Part shown: in pieces, positions 26,551-36,207 of the stretch | How positions within the stretch are numbered: the first letter of the stretch is position 1 | Layout: every line of letters begins with the position of its first letter | Assembly: GCF_900091705.1 (NCBI RefSeq) | Contig: NZ_LT594785.1 | Coordinates: forward strand, 494,518 to 549,045 | Length of the DNA: 54,528 nucleotides | Direction: 5' to 3' | Source of the DNA: Clostridium mediterraneense | GTDB lineage: Bacteria > Bacillota > Clostridia > Clostridiales > Clostridiaceae | Translations under genes and position numbers: made by a program | Notes under the pieces: model-generated | Seen by the model: only the letters and a program-made list of their open reading frames with translations | Database searches by the model: none | Told to the model about the DNA's origin: nothing

Positions 26551-27618
26551 ATGAGAATAGAAAAGAATAGTGAACTTAAAAAGATATTAAAAATGATAAG
26601 TCCTGGTACTCCACTTAGGGAAGGGCTTGAAAATATTTTAAGAGCTAAAACAGGAGGACTAATAGTTCTTAGTGATAGTGATGATGTTTTAGAGTTAGTT
26701 GATGGTGGGTTTACAATTAATTCACAATACTCACCAGCATATATATATGAATTAGCAAAAATGGATGGTGCACTTATTGTTAGTTCAGATTTAAAGAGAA
26801 TTTTATTTGCTAATGCACAGTTAATGCCTAATTCAACAATAGCAACTTATGAAACAGGAACAAGACATAGAACAGCACAAAGAGTAGCTAAGCAAACAGG
26901 ATGCATATCAATAGCTATATCGCAAAGAAGAAATATGATTTCTGTTTATAAAGGTGATATTAAATATGTTTTAAGAGAAAGTAGTGTTATATTATCTAAG
27001 GCTAATCAGGCTGTCCAAACATTAGAAAGGTATATAACAGTTTTAGATAGGGTTATAAATAATTTAAATATTTTAGAGTTTCAAGATCTTGCAACATTAT
27101 TTGATGTAACAACAGCTATTCAAAGAACGGAAATGGTTATGAGAATAGTTCAAGAGGTTGAGGGCTATATAATAGAACTTGGAAATGAAGGTAGACTTAT
27201 ATCTATGCAACTTAATGAACTTGTTAATTATGTAGAACAAGATGGGATTCTTCTTATAAGAGATTATGCTAATGAAAAGTTGAATTATGAAAATATCTAT
27301 AAGGATTTACAAAAGTTAAGTTCAGAGGAACTTATAGATTTAGAACAAATAGCTAAGGTTTTAGGACATACAGGTAAAGGACTTACAGAAAGCTTAGTAT
27401 CTCCTAGAGGGTATAGAATTACTAATAAAGTACCAAGAATACCTTCAGCAGTAATTGAAAATTTAGTTACTCATTTTAAGAGCTTAAAGAAAATATTAGA
27501 AGCATCAGCTGAAGAATTAGATCAAGTAGATGGTATTGGTGAAGCAAGAGCTAGAATTTTAAGAAATGGACTTAGAAGAATACAAGAACAAGTATCTTTA
27601 AATAAAACTAATTTATAA
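26551..27618 (+). CDS. disA: Diadenylate cyclase DisA (c-di-AMP synthase, DNA integrity scanner)
   Basis: This 355-residue protein has an N-terminal DAC domain with KMDGALIV and GTRHRTAQR, a long helical spine and a C-terminal helix-hairpin-helix ([12 protein letters not shown]). DisA makes c-di-AMP and scans DNA for branched structures, pausing when it meets lesions. AGGTGA fits ATG 26551; the GTG at 26542 lies in the SD. It follows radA by 14 bases. Its product is the ligand of DarA, encoded at 10.9 kb. Confidence 0.96.
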   Translation: MRIEKNSELKKILKMISPGTPLREGLENILRAKTGGLIVLSDSDDVLELVDGGFTINSQYSPAYIYELAKMDGALIVSSDLKRILFANAQLMPNSTIATYETGTRHRTAQRVAKQTGCISIAISQRRNMISVYKGDIKYVLRESSVILSKANQAVQTLERYITVLDRVINNLNILEFQDLATLFDVTTAIQRTEMVMRIVQEVEGYIIELGNEGRLISMQLNELVNYVEQDGILLIRDYANEKLNYENIYKDLQKLSSEELIDLEQIAKVLGHTGKGLTESLVSPRGYRITNKVPRIPSAVIENLVTHFKSLKKILEASAEELDQVDGIGEARARILRNGLRRIQEQVSLNKTNL

Positions 27619-27621
27619 GAA

Positions 27622-27675
27622 TAAAAGGTGTTATGTAGGGAAAAACTAAACAGACTACATAACACCTTTTATATT
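27622..27675. terminator. Bidirectional terminator between disA and the minus-strand gene
   Basis: A perfect 17-bp stem (27622-27638 with 27655-27671) encloses a 16-base loop. A-rich and T-rich ends give U tracts in both directions. Confidence 0.88.
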
Positions 27676-28069
27676 ATCTAAAAGTAAATTCACCTAAAGT
27701 TTTAATTTTCTCATTTTCTTTAATAAGAATATCAAAGAAATTTATATCTAGAGTTTCACAAAGAGAAACTAAATAAAATATATTATTGCCAAGTTCACGT
27801 TCAACAACTTCACGACAGTTATCACAAAGCTTTCCTGTGACATGAGAATCTAAGCATTTTTTTAATTCTAATATATCATCACCATTATTTAAGCACTGCT
27901 TAGACGCATTAATTTCAATACAACCACAAGAAGTTACAGCTTTACAAATTGCTCTAGTTGCTCTAGATTGAGAATCTTGATATTTACTTAATATATCTAA
28001 AATACTTTTATGACGAAGTAATGAGCCTGCTACAGCGTTTTGGAAATCATCAAAAATTATATCTTTCAT
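27674..28069 (-). CDS. Cysteine-rich hypothetical protein, MazG-like helical pattern
   Basis: This 131-residue protein is all-helical by appearance, with cysteines in TSCGCIE (about 47-50), CLDSH and CDNC. The segment ERELGNNIFYLVSLCETL resembles the ELGDxLxYLxxL helix of MazG-type nucleotide pyrophosphohydrolases, but the metal-binding Asp is Asn here, so activity is doubtful. I recall similar short proteins beside disA in other clostridia but cannot name the family with confidence. AAGGAG precedes the ATG. It interrupts the radA-disA-yacL series on the opposite strand. Confidence 0.65.
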   Translation of the reverse strand: MKDIIFDDFQNAVAGSLLRHKSILDILSKYQDSQSRATRAICKAVTSCGCIEINASKQCLNNGDDILELKKCLDSHVTGKLCDNCREVVERELGNNIFYLVSLCETLDINFFDILIKENEKIKTLGEFTFR

Positions 28070-28269
28070 TAAAATTCAACTCCTTATTTAAGAATAATGT
28101 AGTGCCTATTTTAAGGTTGTTTTGTTTATTAAACTAACTTGTAACTTGAGTATAATATAAAACAAATATTTATTAATTCATAGGGGGTATTAACTAATTT
28201 TAATGAATTAGACTTTAAGTAAAAGTAAGATTGTCTTAATTTTTAGGGTAACACTAATTATGATACATG

Positions 28270-28278
28270 TGTTATAAT
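28270..28278 (+). promoter_or_regulatory. Extended -10 promoter for yacL-ispD
   Basis: TGTTATAAT is a perfect extended -10. It lies 85 bases before the yacL start; no strong -35 is seen. Confidence 0.5.
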
Positions 28279-28362
28279 TATTTCATGCAAACTGAAAATA
28301 CTATCAGATTGATGAATTATATATGTTGTTCATGTTAATAATTAAAATAGGAGGTGGTAGCT

Positions 28363-29475
28363 ATGATAAAAAAAGTTTTTAGAGGTTTATTTACAGTGCT
28401 AGGTGTTCTTTTAGGAACAGTTATATCAGATTTAGCATTAAAAACCTCATATATAACAGAAAATGCATACTTTGCACATTTAACAGTAAAAGTACTTTGT
28501 TACACTATAATTTCTTTATTTTTTGGAATCATATTCTTTTTTATTTCCCCGTACTTTTATAAAGCAATTTCTAAGTTAGTAGATACAATTGAAAAAAGTG
28601 TTGTAAAACTTAGTGGAAGTGAAATTATATTTGGGGCCATTGGTGCAATAAGTGGACTAATAATCGCATCTTTAGTATGTTTACCTATAAAGAGTTTACT
28701 TGATGATGTAAGTAATACAGTTGGTGCTCTTATAGGAAACATAATTTATATATTTGCGGATATAATAGCTGTTGTGATAGGTGTTAATTTATCTGTTAAG
28801 AGAAGAAATGAAATAGTGAGTTTCTTCCAAACAATTAAGAAGAGCTCATCTAAAGATAAGAAAACTAAAACTTCAAAAAATAAATCACCAAAGGTTTTAG
28901 ATACATCTGTTATTATAGATGGTAGAATATTTGACTTATGTAAAACAGGATTTATTGAAGGTACTCTTGTAATACCTAGTTTTGTTTTAGATGAATTAAG
29001 ACATGTATCAGATTGTTCAGATTCTCTAAAGAGAGTAAGAGGTAGAAGAGGGCTTGATATACTTAATAAGATTCAAAAAGAATTAGATATGGAAGTTGAA
29101 ATTTGGGAGGGGGATTTCCCAGATATTCAAGAAGTTGATAGTAAGCTATTAAAACTTTCACAAAAACTTGATGGTAAAGTTTTAACAAATGATTATAACC
29201 TTAATAAAGTTGCAGAAGTTCAAGGAGTTCCTGTTCTTAATATCAATGAACTTGCAAATGCAATTAAACCAGTAGTTCTTCCAGGTGAAGAAATGAGAAT
29301 AACAATTGTTAAAGATGGTAAGGAATCAGGACAAGGTGTTGCGTATTTAGATGATGGTACAATGATAGTTGTTGAAGGCGGAAGAAAGTTTATGGGTGAA
29401 GAAATTACTGTAGATGTCACTTCAGTTCTACAAACAGCAGCTGGAAGAATGATTTTTGCAAAGAAGAAGGATTAG
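28363..29475 (+). CDS. yacL: Membrane PIN/TRAM domain nuclease-like protein YacL
   Basis: This 370-residue protein has about four N-terminal transmembrane helices (residues 1-145), a basic linker, then a PIN domain with acidic residues in VLDTSVIIDGRIFD, LDELRH and TNDYNL, and a C-terminal TRAM domain. PIN domains are metal-dependent RNases; TRAM binds RNA. The family's role is not established. The order disA-yacL-ispD is conserved in firmicutes. AGGAGG fits ATG 28363 better than GTG 28354. Confidence 0.9.
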   Translation: MIKKVFRGLFTVLGVLLGTVISDLALKTSYITENAYFAHLTVKVLCYTIISLFFGIIFFFISPYFYKAISKLVDTIEKSVVKLSGSEIIFGAIGAISGLIIASLVCLPIKSLLDDVSNTVGALIGNIIYIFADIIAVVIGVNLSVKRRNEIVSFFQTIKKSSSKDKKTKTSKNKSPKVLDTSVIIDGRIFDLCKTGFIEGTLVIPSFVLDELRHVSDCSDSLKRVRGRRGLDILNKIQKELDMEVEIWEGDFPDIQEVDSKLLKLSQKLDGKVLTNDYNLNKVAEVQGVPVLNINELANAIKPVVLPGEEMRITIVKDGKESGQGVAYLDDGTMIVVEGGRKFMGEEITVDVTSVLQTAAGRMIFAKKKD

Positions 29476-29482
29476 TTAAAAT

Positions 29483-30172
29483 ATGAAAACTATAGCCATT
29501 ATATTAGCAGGTGGTAAAGGAAAAAGAATGGGAGCACCTGTTAGTAAGCAGTTTATAGAAATAGATGATAAACCAGTAATATATTATACTATTAAGAAAT
29601 TTGAAGAGGTAGAGGAGATTGATGAAATAATTTTAGTTCTTCCAAAAGATGAAATAGATTATTTTAAATTTAATATCCAAAATAGATTCAATTTTAATAT
29701 AAGCAGAATAATTGAGGGTGGAGCAGAAAGACAGGATTCAGTGTATAATGCATTAAGATCAGTTGAAGATGCTGATATAGTTTTAATACATGATGGAGCT
29801 AGAGCTTTTGTAACAAATGAGATTATTAAAAATGGTATAAGATATGCTAAAGAATATGGAGCTGCTGCTCCAGGAGTTATGCCTAAGGATACAATAAAGG
29901 TGAAAGATAAAGATTCATTTTCTAAGGATACACCTATAAGGGAGAGATTAGTTGCTGTTCAAACACCTCAATGTTTTAAATATTCTTTAATCAAAGAATG
30001 TCATGAGAATGTTAAGAGAGAGAAAAAAATAGTAACAGATGATACTATGGTTGTTGAGCAATATGGTCATAATGTATATCTTTATGAAGGTGACTATAAG
30101 AATATAAAGATTACAACAAAAGAAGATTTAATATTAGCAAAAGCGTTTGTAAAAGAACAGAAGCTGTCATAG
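29483..30172 (+). CDS. ispD: 2-C-methyl-D-erythritol 4-phosphate cytidylyltransferase
   Basis: This 229-residue nucleotidyltransferase has the N-terminal ILAGGKGKRMG loop, IEGGAERQDSV, VLIHDGARAF and TDDTMVVE. It makes CDP-methylerythritol in the MEP isoprenoid pathway. It starts 7 bases after yacL with AGAAGG inside the yacL end. The usual neighbour ispF is absent here; the next element is the proS T-box promoter. Confidence 0.95.
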   Translation: MKTIAIILAGGKGKRMGAPVSKQFIEIDDKPVIYYTIKKFEEVEEIDEIILVLPKDEIDYFKFNIQNRFNFNISRIIEGGAERQDSVYNALRSVEDADIVLIHDGARAFVTNEIIKNGIRYAKEYGAAAPGVMPKDTIKVKDKDSFSKDTPIRERLVAVQTPQCFKYSLIKECHENVKREKKIVTDDTMVVEQYGHNVYLYEGDYKNIKITTKEDLILAKAFVKEQKLS

Positions 30173-30179
30173 CGGCTTA

Positions 30180-30208
30180 TTGACATGAATAGATTAAACA
30201 TATATAAT
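30180..30208 (+). promoter_or_regulatory. Consensus promoter of the T-box-proS unit
   Basis: A perfect TTGACA-N17-TATAAT (30180-30185 and 30203-30208) begins 8 bases after the ispD stop. It drives the T-box leader. Confidence 0.9.
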
Positions 30209-30235
30209 ATTTAAAAGTTAGAATTTAATATTGCA

Positions 30236-30436
30236 AAACGTTGATGAAGACTAGTAGAAACATAAAATTCAGAGAGAGAATCCTTGGCTGTAAGATTTTC
30301 AACTTAGTTTTGAACCTACTTCGGAGTGTAGCAAAACTATCGGTTTTTATACCGTTATCATGATTAGAGTACAAATTTAGGTGGTACCGCGAGAATACAA
30401 CTCGCCCTAATTATATATTAGGGTGAGTTTTTTTAT
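30236..30436 (+). promoter_or_regulatory. T-box riboswitch (tRNA-Pro responsive) of proS
   Basis: The leader has a stem I region from about 30236, an AGAGAGA-type bulge, and a likely specifier CCU (30315-30317, in GAACCTAC) matching proline. The T-box AGGTGGTACCGCG lies at 30380-30392. The terminator ACTCGCCCTAAT (30400-30411) pairs with ATTAGGGTGAGT (30417-30428) before a T7 tract. Uncharged tRNA-Pro should stabilise the antiterminator and allow proS transcription. Confidence 0.92.
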
Positions 30437-30466
30437 TAATTAAAAGTTTTAGGAGGGTTTTTAAAA

Positions 30467-32167
30467 ATGAAAATGTCAAACATGTTAATCTCTACTTTAA
30501 GAGAAGTTCCAGCAGAAGCTGAAATTGAAAGTCACAAATTAATGCTAAGAGCAGGACTTATGAGAAAAAGTGCTGCTGGTATATATAATTATATGCCATT
30601 TGGTTTAAAAGCTTTAAAGAAAGTTGAAGAGATTATTAGAGAAGAAATGAATAATGCAGGAGCAGAAGAACTGTTATGTTCAGCAATAATTCCTTCAGAA
30701 CTTTGGAAAGAATCAGGTAGATGGGATGCTTATGGAGCAGAAATGTTTAGATTAACAGATAGAAATAGTAGAGAATTCTGTCTTGGACCAACACATGAAG
30801 AAGTATTTACTGATATAGTTAGAAATACAGTTAAGTCATATAAGCAATTACCATTAAATTTATATCAAATACAAACAAAGTATAGAGATGAAAGAAGACC
30901 AAGATTCGGAGTTATGAGATCAAGAGAATTTATAATGAAAGATGCTTATAGCTTTGATGTAGATCAAGAAGGATTAGATATAGCATTTAATAAGATGCAT
31001 AATGCATATGTAAATATATTTAATAGATGTGGACTTGATGCTAAATGTGTTGAAGCTGATTCGGGTGCAATTGGTGGTTCAAATTCAGCAGAGTTCATGG
31101 TTAAATCAGAAGTTGGAGAAGATGATATAGCATTCTGTACAGCTTGTGATTATGCTGCTAACATGGAAAAAGCTAAAACAACACCAGAAAAAGCTGAAAA
31201 AGTTGATATGTTAGAAATTGAAAAGATAGCTACTCCTACTGAAAAAACAATAGAAGAAGTTTCAGCTTCTTTAAATGTTTCAACAAAGGATGTTGTTAAG
31301 ACAATTATTTTAAAAGCTGACGAAAATACAGTAGCTGTTTTAGTAAGAGGAGATAGAGAAGTAAATGAAACTAAGGTAGCTAATGCTATTGGTGGAGCTT
31401 TAGAAATACAAATGGCTAGTGATAGTTTAGTAAGAACTGCTACAAGTGCAGAACCAGGATTTGCAGGTCCAGTTGGAATTAAAGTTGATAAACTTTTAGT
31501 TGATGAAGAAGTTGCTAATATGTACAACTTTGTTGTAGGAGCTAATGAAACAGGATATCACTTAAAGAATGTTAACTACGGAAGAGATTTTGAAGGAACA
31601 GTAGGTGACTTTAGAAATGTAGTTGAAGGAGAAAAATGTCCAGTTTGTGCTAATGGAGTTCTTACAATAGCTAGAGGTACAGAAGTAGGTCATATATTTA
31701 AGCTTGGAACAAAGTATTCAGAAGCTATGGGAGCAAACTTTATAGATGAAAATGGAAAAGCAAAACCATTTTTAATGGGATGTTATGGAATAGGTGTTAC
31801 AAGAACACTTGCTTCAATAATTGAACAACATAATGATGAAAATGGAATAGTATGGCCAATGGAAGTTGCACCATATCAAATAGTAGTAGTTCCTGTTAAT
31901 GCTAAGAATGAAGAACAAATGACTGCTGCAACAGAAATGTATGAAAAGCTTAAGAAAATGAGATTTGATGTTCTTTTAGATGATAGAAATGAAAGAGCAG
32001 GAGTTAAATTTAAAGATGCTGAACTTTTAGGAATTCCAATGAGAATTACAGTTGGTAGAGGAATAACAGAAGGTGAAGTTGAATTTAAGCTAAGAACTGC
32101 AGCTGAAGCAGAAGTAGTTAAATTAGATGAAATTTATATAAAAATAAATGATGAATTCAACAAATAA
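30467..32167 (+). CDS. proS: Prolyl-tRNA synthetase (bacterial type with INS editing domain)
   Basis: This 566-residue class II synthetase has motif 2 ([21 protein letters not shown]), motif 3 with [10 protein letters not shown], and a roughly 180-residue insertion between them with YbaK-like editing features. It charges tRNA-Pro and hydrolyses Ala-tRNA-Pro. AGGAGG lies 10 bases before ATG 30467; ATG 30473 is also possible. It is controlled by the upstream T-box. Confidence 0.96.
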   Translation: MKMSNMLISTLREVPAEAEIESHKLMLRAGLMRKSAAGIYNYMPFGLKALKKVEEIIREEMNNAGAEELLCSAIIPSELWKESGRWDAYGAEMFRLTDRNSREFCLGPTHEEVFTDIVRNTVKSYKQLPLNLYQIQTKYRDERRPRFGVMRSREFIMKDAYSFDVDQEGLDIAFNKMHNAYVNIFNRCGLDAKCVEADSGAIGGSNSAEFMVKSEVGEDDIAFCTACDYAANMEKAKTTPEKAEKVDMLEIEKIATPTEKTIEEVSASLNVSTKDVVKTIILKADENTVAVLVRGDREVNETKVANAIGGALEIQMASDSLVRTATSAEPGFAGPVGIKVDKLLVDEEVANMYNFVVGANETGYHLKNVNYGRDFEGTVGDFRNVVEGEKCPVCANGVLTIARGTEVGHIFKLGTKYSEAMGANFIDENGKAKPFLMGCYGIGVTRTLASIIEQHNDENGIVWPMEVAPYQIVVVPVNAKNEEQMTAATEMYEKLKKMRFDVLLDDRNERAGVKFKDAELLGIPMRITVGRGITEGEVEFKLRTAAEAEVVKLDEIYIKINDEFNK

Positions 32168-32187
32168 TATTCATTATTATAGTATAT

Positions 32188-32225
32188 TATAGTAAGAAAG
32201 AGCCTTAGGCTTCTTTCTTACTATA
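32188..32225. other. Strong hairpin between proS and cysS
   Basis: TATAGTAAGAAAGAGCC pairs with GGCTTCTTTCTTACTATA with one bulged base and a 3-base loop. No T tract follows on the plus strand, so it may be a weak terminator or a processing/stability element rather than a standard terminator. Confidence 0.5.
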
Positions 32226-32250
32226 GATAAAATTAATAAGGAGGTAAATT

Positions 32251-33648
32251 ATGAAGGTATATAACACTCTTAATAATAGAAAAGAAGAATTTAAGACTAT
32301 AGTTCCTGGTGAGGTTAAAATGTATGTTTGTGGACCTACTGTCTATAACTTCTTTCATATAGGGAATGGAAGAACTTTTATAGTTTTTGATACAATAAGA
32401 AGATATCTTGAGTATAAAGGATATAAAGTTAACTTTATTCAAAACTTTACAGATATAGATGATAAGATGATTAATAAAGCTAATGATGAAGGCTGCACAG
32501 TAAAGGAACTTGGAGATAAATATATAGAAGAGTATTATAAAGATGCAGATGGTTTAAACATAGAAAGAGCTACAGTTAATCCAAGAGCAACAGAATTTAT
32601 GAATGAAATTATTGAATTCGTTGAAGGTTTAATAGAAAAAGGATATGCATATGAAGTTGATGGAGATGTATATTTCTCAACTAAATCATTTGAAGGCTAT
32701 GGTAAATTATCAGGTCAAAATATAGATGAACTTCAATCAGGTGCTAGAATAAATGTTGATGAAAGAAAGAAAGATCCATTAGATTTTGCTGTTTGGAAGA
32801 GTAAAAAACCAGGTGAACCAGCATGGGAAAGTCCATGGGGAGAAGGTAGACCAGGTTGGCATATTGAATGCTCATGCATGGCAAAAAAACTTTTAGGTGA
32901 TACAATTGATATTCATGCTGGAGGATCAGATCTTGCATTCCCTCACCATGAAAATGAAATTGCACAAAGTGAATCATTAACAGGTAAACCTTTTGCTAAC
33001 TATTGGTTACATTCAGCTTTTGTTAATGTAAATAATCAAAAGATGTCTAAGTCACTTAATAACTTTAAAACAGCAAGAGAAACATTAGAGCAATATGATG
33101 CAGATGTAATAAGATTCTTAATGTTATCAGCACACTATAGACAACAACTTAACTTTAGTGTAGATTTATTAGAATCAGCTAAATCATCAATAGAAAGATT
33201 ATATAATGCAGTTTCAAACCTTGAAAATATAATGGATGAAACAACAAAAGAATCTATGGATGAAAATGAAAAGACATATTTAGAAAGTTTAGATAAGTAT
33301 AGACAAAAGTACATTCAAAAAATGGATGATGACTTTAATACAGCTGATGCTATAACAGCTATTTTTGATTTAGTAAAAGATACAAATACTAATGTAACAA
33401 GTGAAAGTTCAAAAGAACTTGCAAGTAAAGCTTTAGATTTAATAAGAGAGCTTGGATTACCACTTGGAATTCTTCAAAAATCAACAAAGGTTAGCCTTGA
33501 AGATGAGATAGAAGCTTTAATTGAAGAAAGACAACAAGCTAGAAAAGATAGAAACTTTGCAAGAGCTGATGAAATAAGAGATGAGCTTAAAGCAAGAGGA
33601 ATAGTTTTAGAAGATACATCACAAGGTGTTAGATGGAAAAAACTTTAG
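32251..33648 (+). CDS. cysS: Cysteinyl-tRNA synthetase
   Basis: This 465-residue class I synthetase has the zinc and cysteine-binding CGPTVYN, the HIGH-like FHIGNGRT, zinc ligands in WHIECSCM and FPHHENE, and the KMSKS motif ([10 protein letters not shown]). AAGGAGG precedes the ATG. The cysS-mrnC-(thyA)-rlmB-rae1-sigH order is the firmicute arrangement. The gltX and cysE genes often upstream are absent. Confidence 0.97.
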   Translation: MKVYNTLNNRKEEFKTIVPGEVKMYVCGPTVYNFFHIGNGRTFIVFDTIRRYLEYKGYKVNFIQNFTDIDDKMINKANDEGCTVKELGDKYIEEYYKDADGLNIERATVNPRATEFMNEIIEFVEGLIEKGYAYEVDGDVYFSTKSFEGYGKLSGQNIDELQSGARINVDERKKDPLDFAVWKSKKPGEPAWESPWGEGRPGWHIECSCMAKKLLGDTIDIHAGGSDLAFPHHENEIAQSESLTGKPFANYWLHSAFVNVNNQKMSKSLNNFKTARETLEQYDADVIRFLMLSAHYRQQLNFSVDLLESAKSSIERLYNAVSNLENIMDETTKESMDENEKTYLESLDKYRQKYIQKMDDDFNTADAITAIFDLVKDTNTNVTSESSKELASKALDLIRELGLPLGILQKSTKVSLEDEIEALIEERQQARKDRNFARADEIRDELKARGIVLEDTSQGVRWKKL

Positions 33649-33672
33649 AATTTTTATAAATTATATATTAGT

Positions 33673-33717
33673 ACTACCTAGAATAGATGTAAGTTTCTAT
33701 TTTAGGTAGTTTTTTTC
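33673..33717 (+). terminator. Rho-independent terminator after cysS
   Basis: Fifteen-base arms (33673-33687 and 33696-33710, one G-U) are followed by seven T. The T tract runs straight into the first DnaA-box-like repeat. Confidence 0.9.
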
Positions 33718-33757
33718 TGTGGATAACTTTTTAAAGAGAAAGCTGTGGATAACTTTT
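33717..33757 (+). repeat. Direct repeat of a 15-mer containing DnaA-box nonamers
   Basis: CTGTGGATAACTTTT occurs at 33717-33731 and 33743-33757, period 26. Each copy contains TGTGGATAA, the complement of the DnaA box TTATCCACA (33718-33726 and 33744-33752). The same 15-mer occurs once more at 22581-22595. The repeats lie upstream of the mrnC promoter. Confidence 0.8.
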
Positions 33758-33777
33758 AACTTTAAAATTTATATTGG

Positions 33778-33806
33778 TTGAGTTATTTATGTTTAACTTA
33801 TATAAT
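33778..33806 (+). promoter_or_regulatory. Promoter of mrnC-thyA
   Basis: TTGAGT (33778-33783), a 17-base spacer and TATAAT (33801-33806), 55 bases before mrnC. The DnaA-box repeats lie at about -95 and -69. Confidence 0.65.
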
Positions 33807-33861
33807 TTAATTTAGATAGAAATAGTAAGAGAAAAATCTATTTTTATTAAGGAGAGTAATA

Positions 33862-34272
33862 ATGATAGAAAATATGTTATTTAAAGAATACACAAAGCAA
33901 GAGGCTAGAATGTTTAATCCTCTTCAATTAGCTTTAATTGGTGATGCAGTTTATGAGGTTTATATTAGAAATTATATTTTTAATGAAAACCAAGGTTTAT
34001 CAGCACACAAAATACATACAAAAGCTATAAAGTATGTTAAAGCTAAAGGACAAAGTGATATAATGCAAATTTTAGAACCTATTTTAAGTGAAGACGAGTT
34101 GTATATATTTAAAAGGGGAAGAAATACAAAATCTGCGACTGTTCCTAAAAATGCAAATGTTAGAGATTATAGAGCAGCAACAGGAATGGAAGCTTTAATT
34201 GGTTATTTATATCTAACAAATCAACAAGAGAGAGTAATTGAATTATTAGAAAAAGCAGTAAAAGAGTATTAG
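33862..34272 (+). CDS. mrnC: Mini-ribonuclease III
   Basis: This 136-residue dimeric RNase III catalytic domain lacks the dsRNA-binding domain. Motifs are LALIGDAVYEVYIR with the catalytic Asp28, RGRNTKSATVPKNA, and TGMEALIGYLYL with the catalytic Glu. In Bacillus, Mini-III trims the 3' and 5' ends of 23S rRNA. AAGGAGA precedes the ATG. It follows cysS, as usual in firmicutes. Confidence 0.95.
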   Translation: MIENMLFKEYTKQEARMFNPLQLALIGDAVYEVYIRNYIFNENQGLSAHKIHTKAIKYVKAKGQSDIMQILEPILSEDELYIFKRGRNTKSATVPKNANVRDYRAATGMEALIGYLYLTNQQERVIELLEKAVKEY

Positions 34273-34325
34273 TTTTATTTAGTAAGATTAATGAAAGAAG
34301 AGATTAAAGAGAGGGGTTTTTTAGT

Positions 34326-35156
34326 TTGAGTAAAGCAGATAAGATTTTTATTGATATGTGTAAAGATATTCTTGAAAATGGAGTATCTTCAGAAGGGGAG
34401 GTTGTAAGAGCTAGATGGACTGATGGTGCAGAAGCTCATACTATCAAGAAATTCTGTGTAGTAAATAGATATGACCTTTCAGAGGAGTTTCCTATATTAA
34501 CACTTAGACCAACAAATTTAAAAGCAGCTATTGATGAAATGCTTTGGATATGGCAAAAGAAATCTAATAATGTTAATGACCTTAACAGTAAGATTTGGGA
34601 TAGTTGGGCTGATGAAGATGGTTCAATAGGAAAAGCATATGGATATCAAATAGGACGTAAGCATAAATACAGTGAAGGTGAATTTGATCAAATTGATAGA
34701 GTTATATATGATTTAAAGCACAATCCATATAGTAGAAGAATTATAGTTAATATGTATAATCATGATGATTTACATGCTATGAATTTATATCCTTGTGCAT
34801 ATAGTATGACTTTTAATGTTACTGGCAATAAATTAAATGCTATATTAAATCAAAGATCACAAGATATTTTAGTAGCGAATAACTGGAATGTAGCTCAATA
34901 TGCTATTCTTGTACATATGTTAGCACAAGTAAGTGGTTTAGAGGTTGGTGAACTTGTACATGTTATTGCAGATGCACATATATATGATAGACATATACCT
35001 TTAGTTAAGGAGCTTATTAGTAGGGAGTCATATCCAGCACCTAAACTTATAATAAATCCAGCTGTTAAGAATTTTTACGATTTTACTGTTGATGATTTCC
35101 AATTAGAAAATTATCAAAGTGGTGAACAGATAAAGAAGATACCTGTTGCTATCTAA
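34326..35156 (+). CDS. thyA: Thymidylate synthase, ThyA type
   Basis: This 276-residue protein is the folate-dependent ThyA, not the flavin-dependent ThyX. The catalytic Cys157 lies in NLYPCAYSMTF, followed by LNQRSQDILVANNWNVAQYA and HVIADAHIYDRH. It methylates dUMP to dTMP using methylenetetrahydrofolate and needs dihydrofolate reductase, which is not in the window. The start is TTG with GAGAGGGG upstream. It sits between mrnC and rlmB, where firmicutes such as Bacillus have no gene. Confidence 0.94.
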   Translation: MSKADKIFIDMCKDILENGVSSEGEVVRARWTDGAEAHTIKKFCVVNRYDLSEEFPILTLRPTNLKAAIDEMLWIWQKKSNNVNDLNSKIWDSWADEDGSIGKAYGYQIGRKHKYSEGEFDQIDRVIYDLKHNPYSRRIIVNMYNHDDLHAMNLYPCAYSMTFNVTGNKLNAILNQRSQDILVANNWNVAQYAILVHMLAQVSGLEVGELVHVIADAHIYDRHIPLVKELISRESYPAPKLIINPAVKNFYDFTVDDFQLENYQSGEQIKKIPVAI

Positions 35157-35332
35157 AATATAAATTTTTAGTTTTATTCTGAAAAAGTATCAGGATTTAG
35201 GATATATATATAATGTGATACTAATTAAATTTAATACTTTTATTTTAGAATAGTTTTAAGGGGTCATAATAATAAACTGTTAGTATTTAGAGGATAAATT
35301 AATTAAAAATAAATAGAGAAAAGAGGATTAAG

Positions 35333-36190
35333 ATGACAAAGTCAGAAAATAAAGCAAGACAAATGAGAAGATATCAAAAAGAAATGGAGAAAATGGAAAG
35401 AAGAGAAAGATTCCAAGCAAAGAATGCTAGAATGGAAGCAGAAATGGGAAGAGAAGATTTAGTTGAAGGTAGAAATGCTGTTATAGAACTTCTTAAGTCA
35501 GATAGAACAACAATAGAACAAATTTTTGTTTCAAATGGAAAATCAGAAGGATCAATAAATAAGATATTAGGACTTGCAAAAGATAAGAGAATTGTTGTTA
35601 AAGAAGTTGATAGAAAGAAATTAGATTCAATGAGTGAAACAGGAGCTCACCAAGGTGTTATAGCTCAAATTACACCTTTCAACTATAGTTCAGTAGAAGA
35701 TATTTTAGAATTTGCTGAAAGTAAAGGAGAAAAACCTTTCATAATTATATTAGATGAATTAGAAGATCCACATAATCTTGGGTCAATAGTTAGAACAGCA
35801 GAACTTTGTGGAGTTCATGGAATTATAATGCCAAAGAGAAGAAATGTTGGAGTAACAGGTACAGTTTACAAAGCAGCAGCAGGAGCTATTGAACATATGA
35901 AGATAGCTAAGGTTACAAATTTAAATGCTGAAATAGATAAGTTAAAAGAAGCTGGAGTATGGGTTTATGGGGCTGACATCAGAGGTCAAGAATATAGTTA
36001 TGATGTAAACTTTTCTGGAGCATGTGCGATAATTATAGGGAATGAAGGAAGAGGTATGTCTAAACTTACTGCTAAAAAATGTGATAAGTTAGTTAAAATA
36101 CCTATGGTTGGAAAAATAAATTCTTTAAATGCTTCAGTTGCAGGTGGTATAATGATGTATGAGGTTCTAAAATCTAGAATAATAAAGTAG
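35333..36190 (+). CDS. rlmB: SpoU-family 23S rRNA 2'-O-methyltransferase (RlmB/TrmH type)
   Basis: This 285-residue protein has a very basic N-terminal extension (about 45 residues), an L30e-like substrate domain (VEGRNAVIELL) and a SPOUT knot with LDELEDPHNLGSIVRTAE, IIGNEGRGMS and SLNASVAGGIMMYE. The family methylates G2251 in 23S rRNA. AAGAGGA precedes ATG 35333. A 176-base gap before it holds a TATAAT at 35209-35214. Confidence 0.93.
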   Translation: MTKSENKARQMRRYQKEMEKMERRERFQAKNARMEAEMGREDLVEGRNAVIELLKSDRTTIEQIFVSNGKSEGSINKILGLAKDKRIVVKEVDRKKLDSMSETGAHQGVIAQITPFNYSSVEDILEFAESKGEKPFIIILDELEDPHNLGSIVRTAELCGVHGIIMPKRRNVGVTGTVYKAAAGAIEHMKIAKVTNLNAEIDKLKEAGVWVYGADIRGQEYSYDVNFSGACAIIIGNEGRGMSKLTAKKCDKLVKIPMVGKINSLNASVAGGIMMYEVLKSRIIK

Positions 36191-36207
36191 AAATAGAGTG
36201 ATTAATT

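Noticed and set aside
31150-31527. 125-codon frame antisense to proS
   Set aside because: It mirrors the proS reading frame in biased AT-rich codons, with no plausible SD and no recognisable protein.
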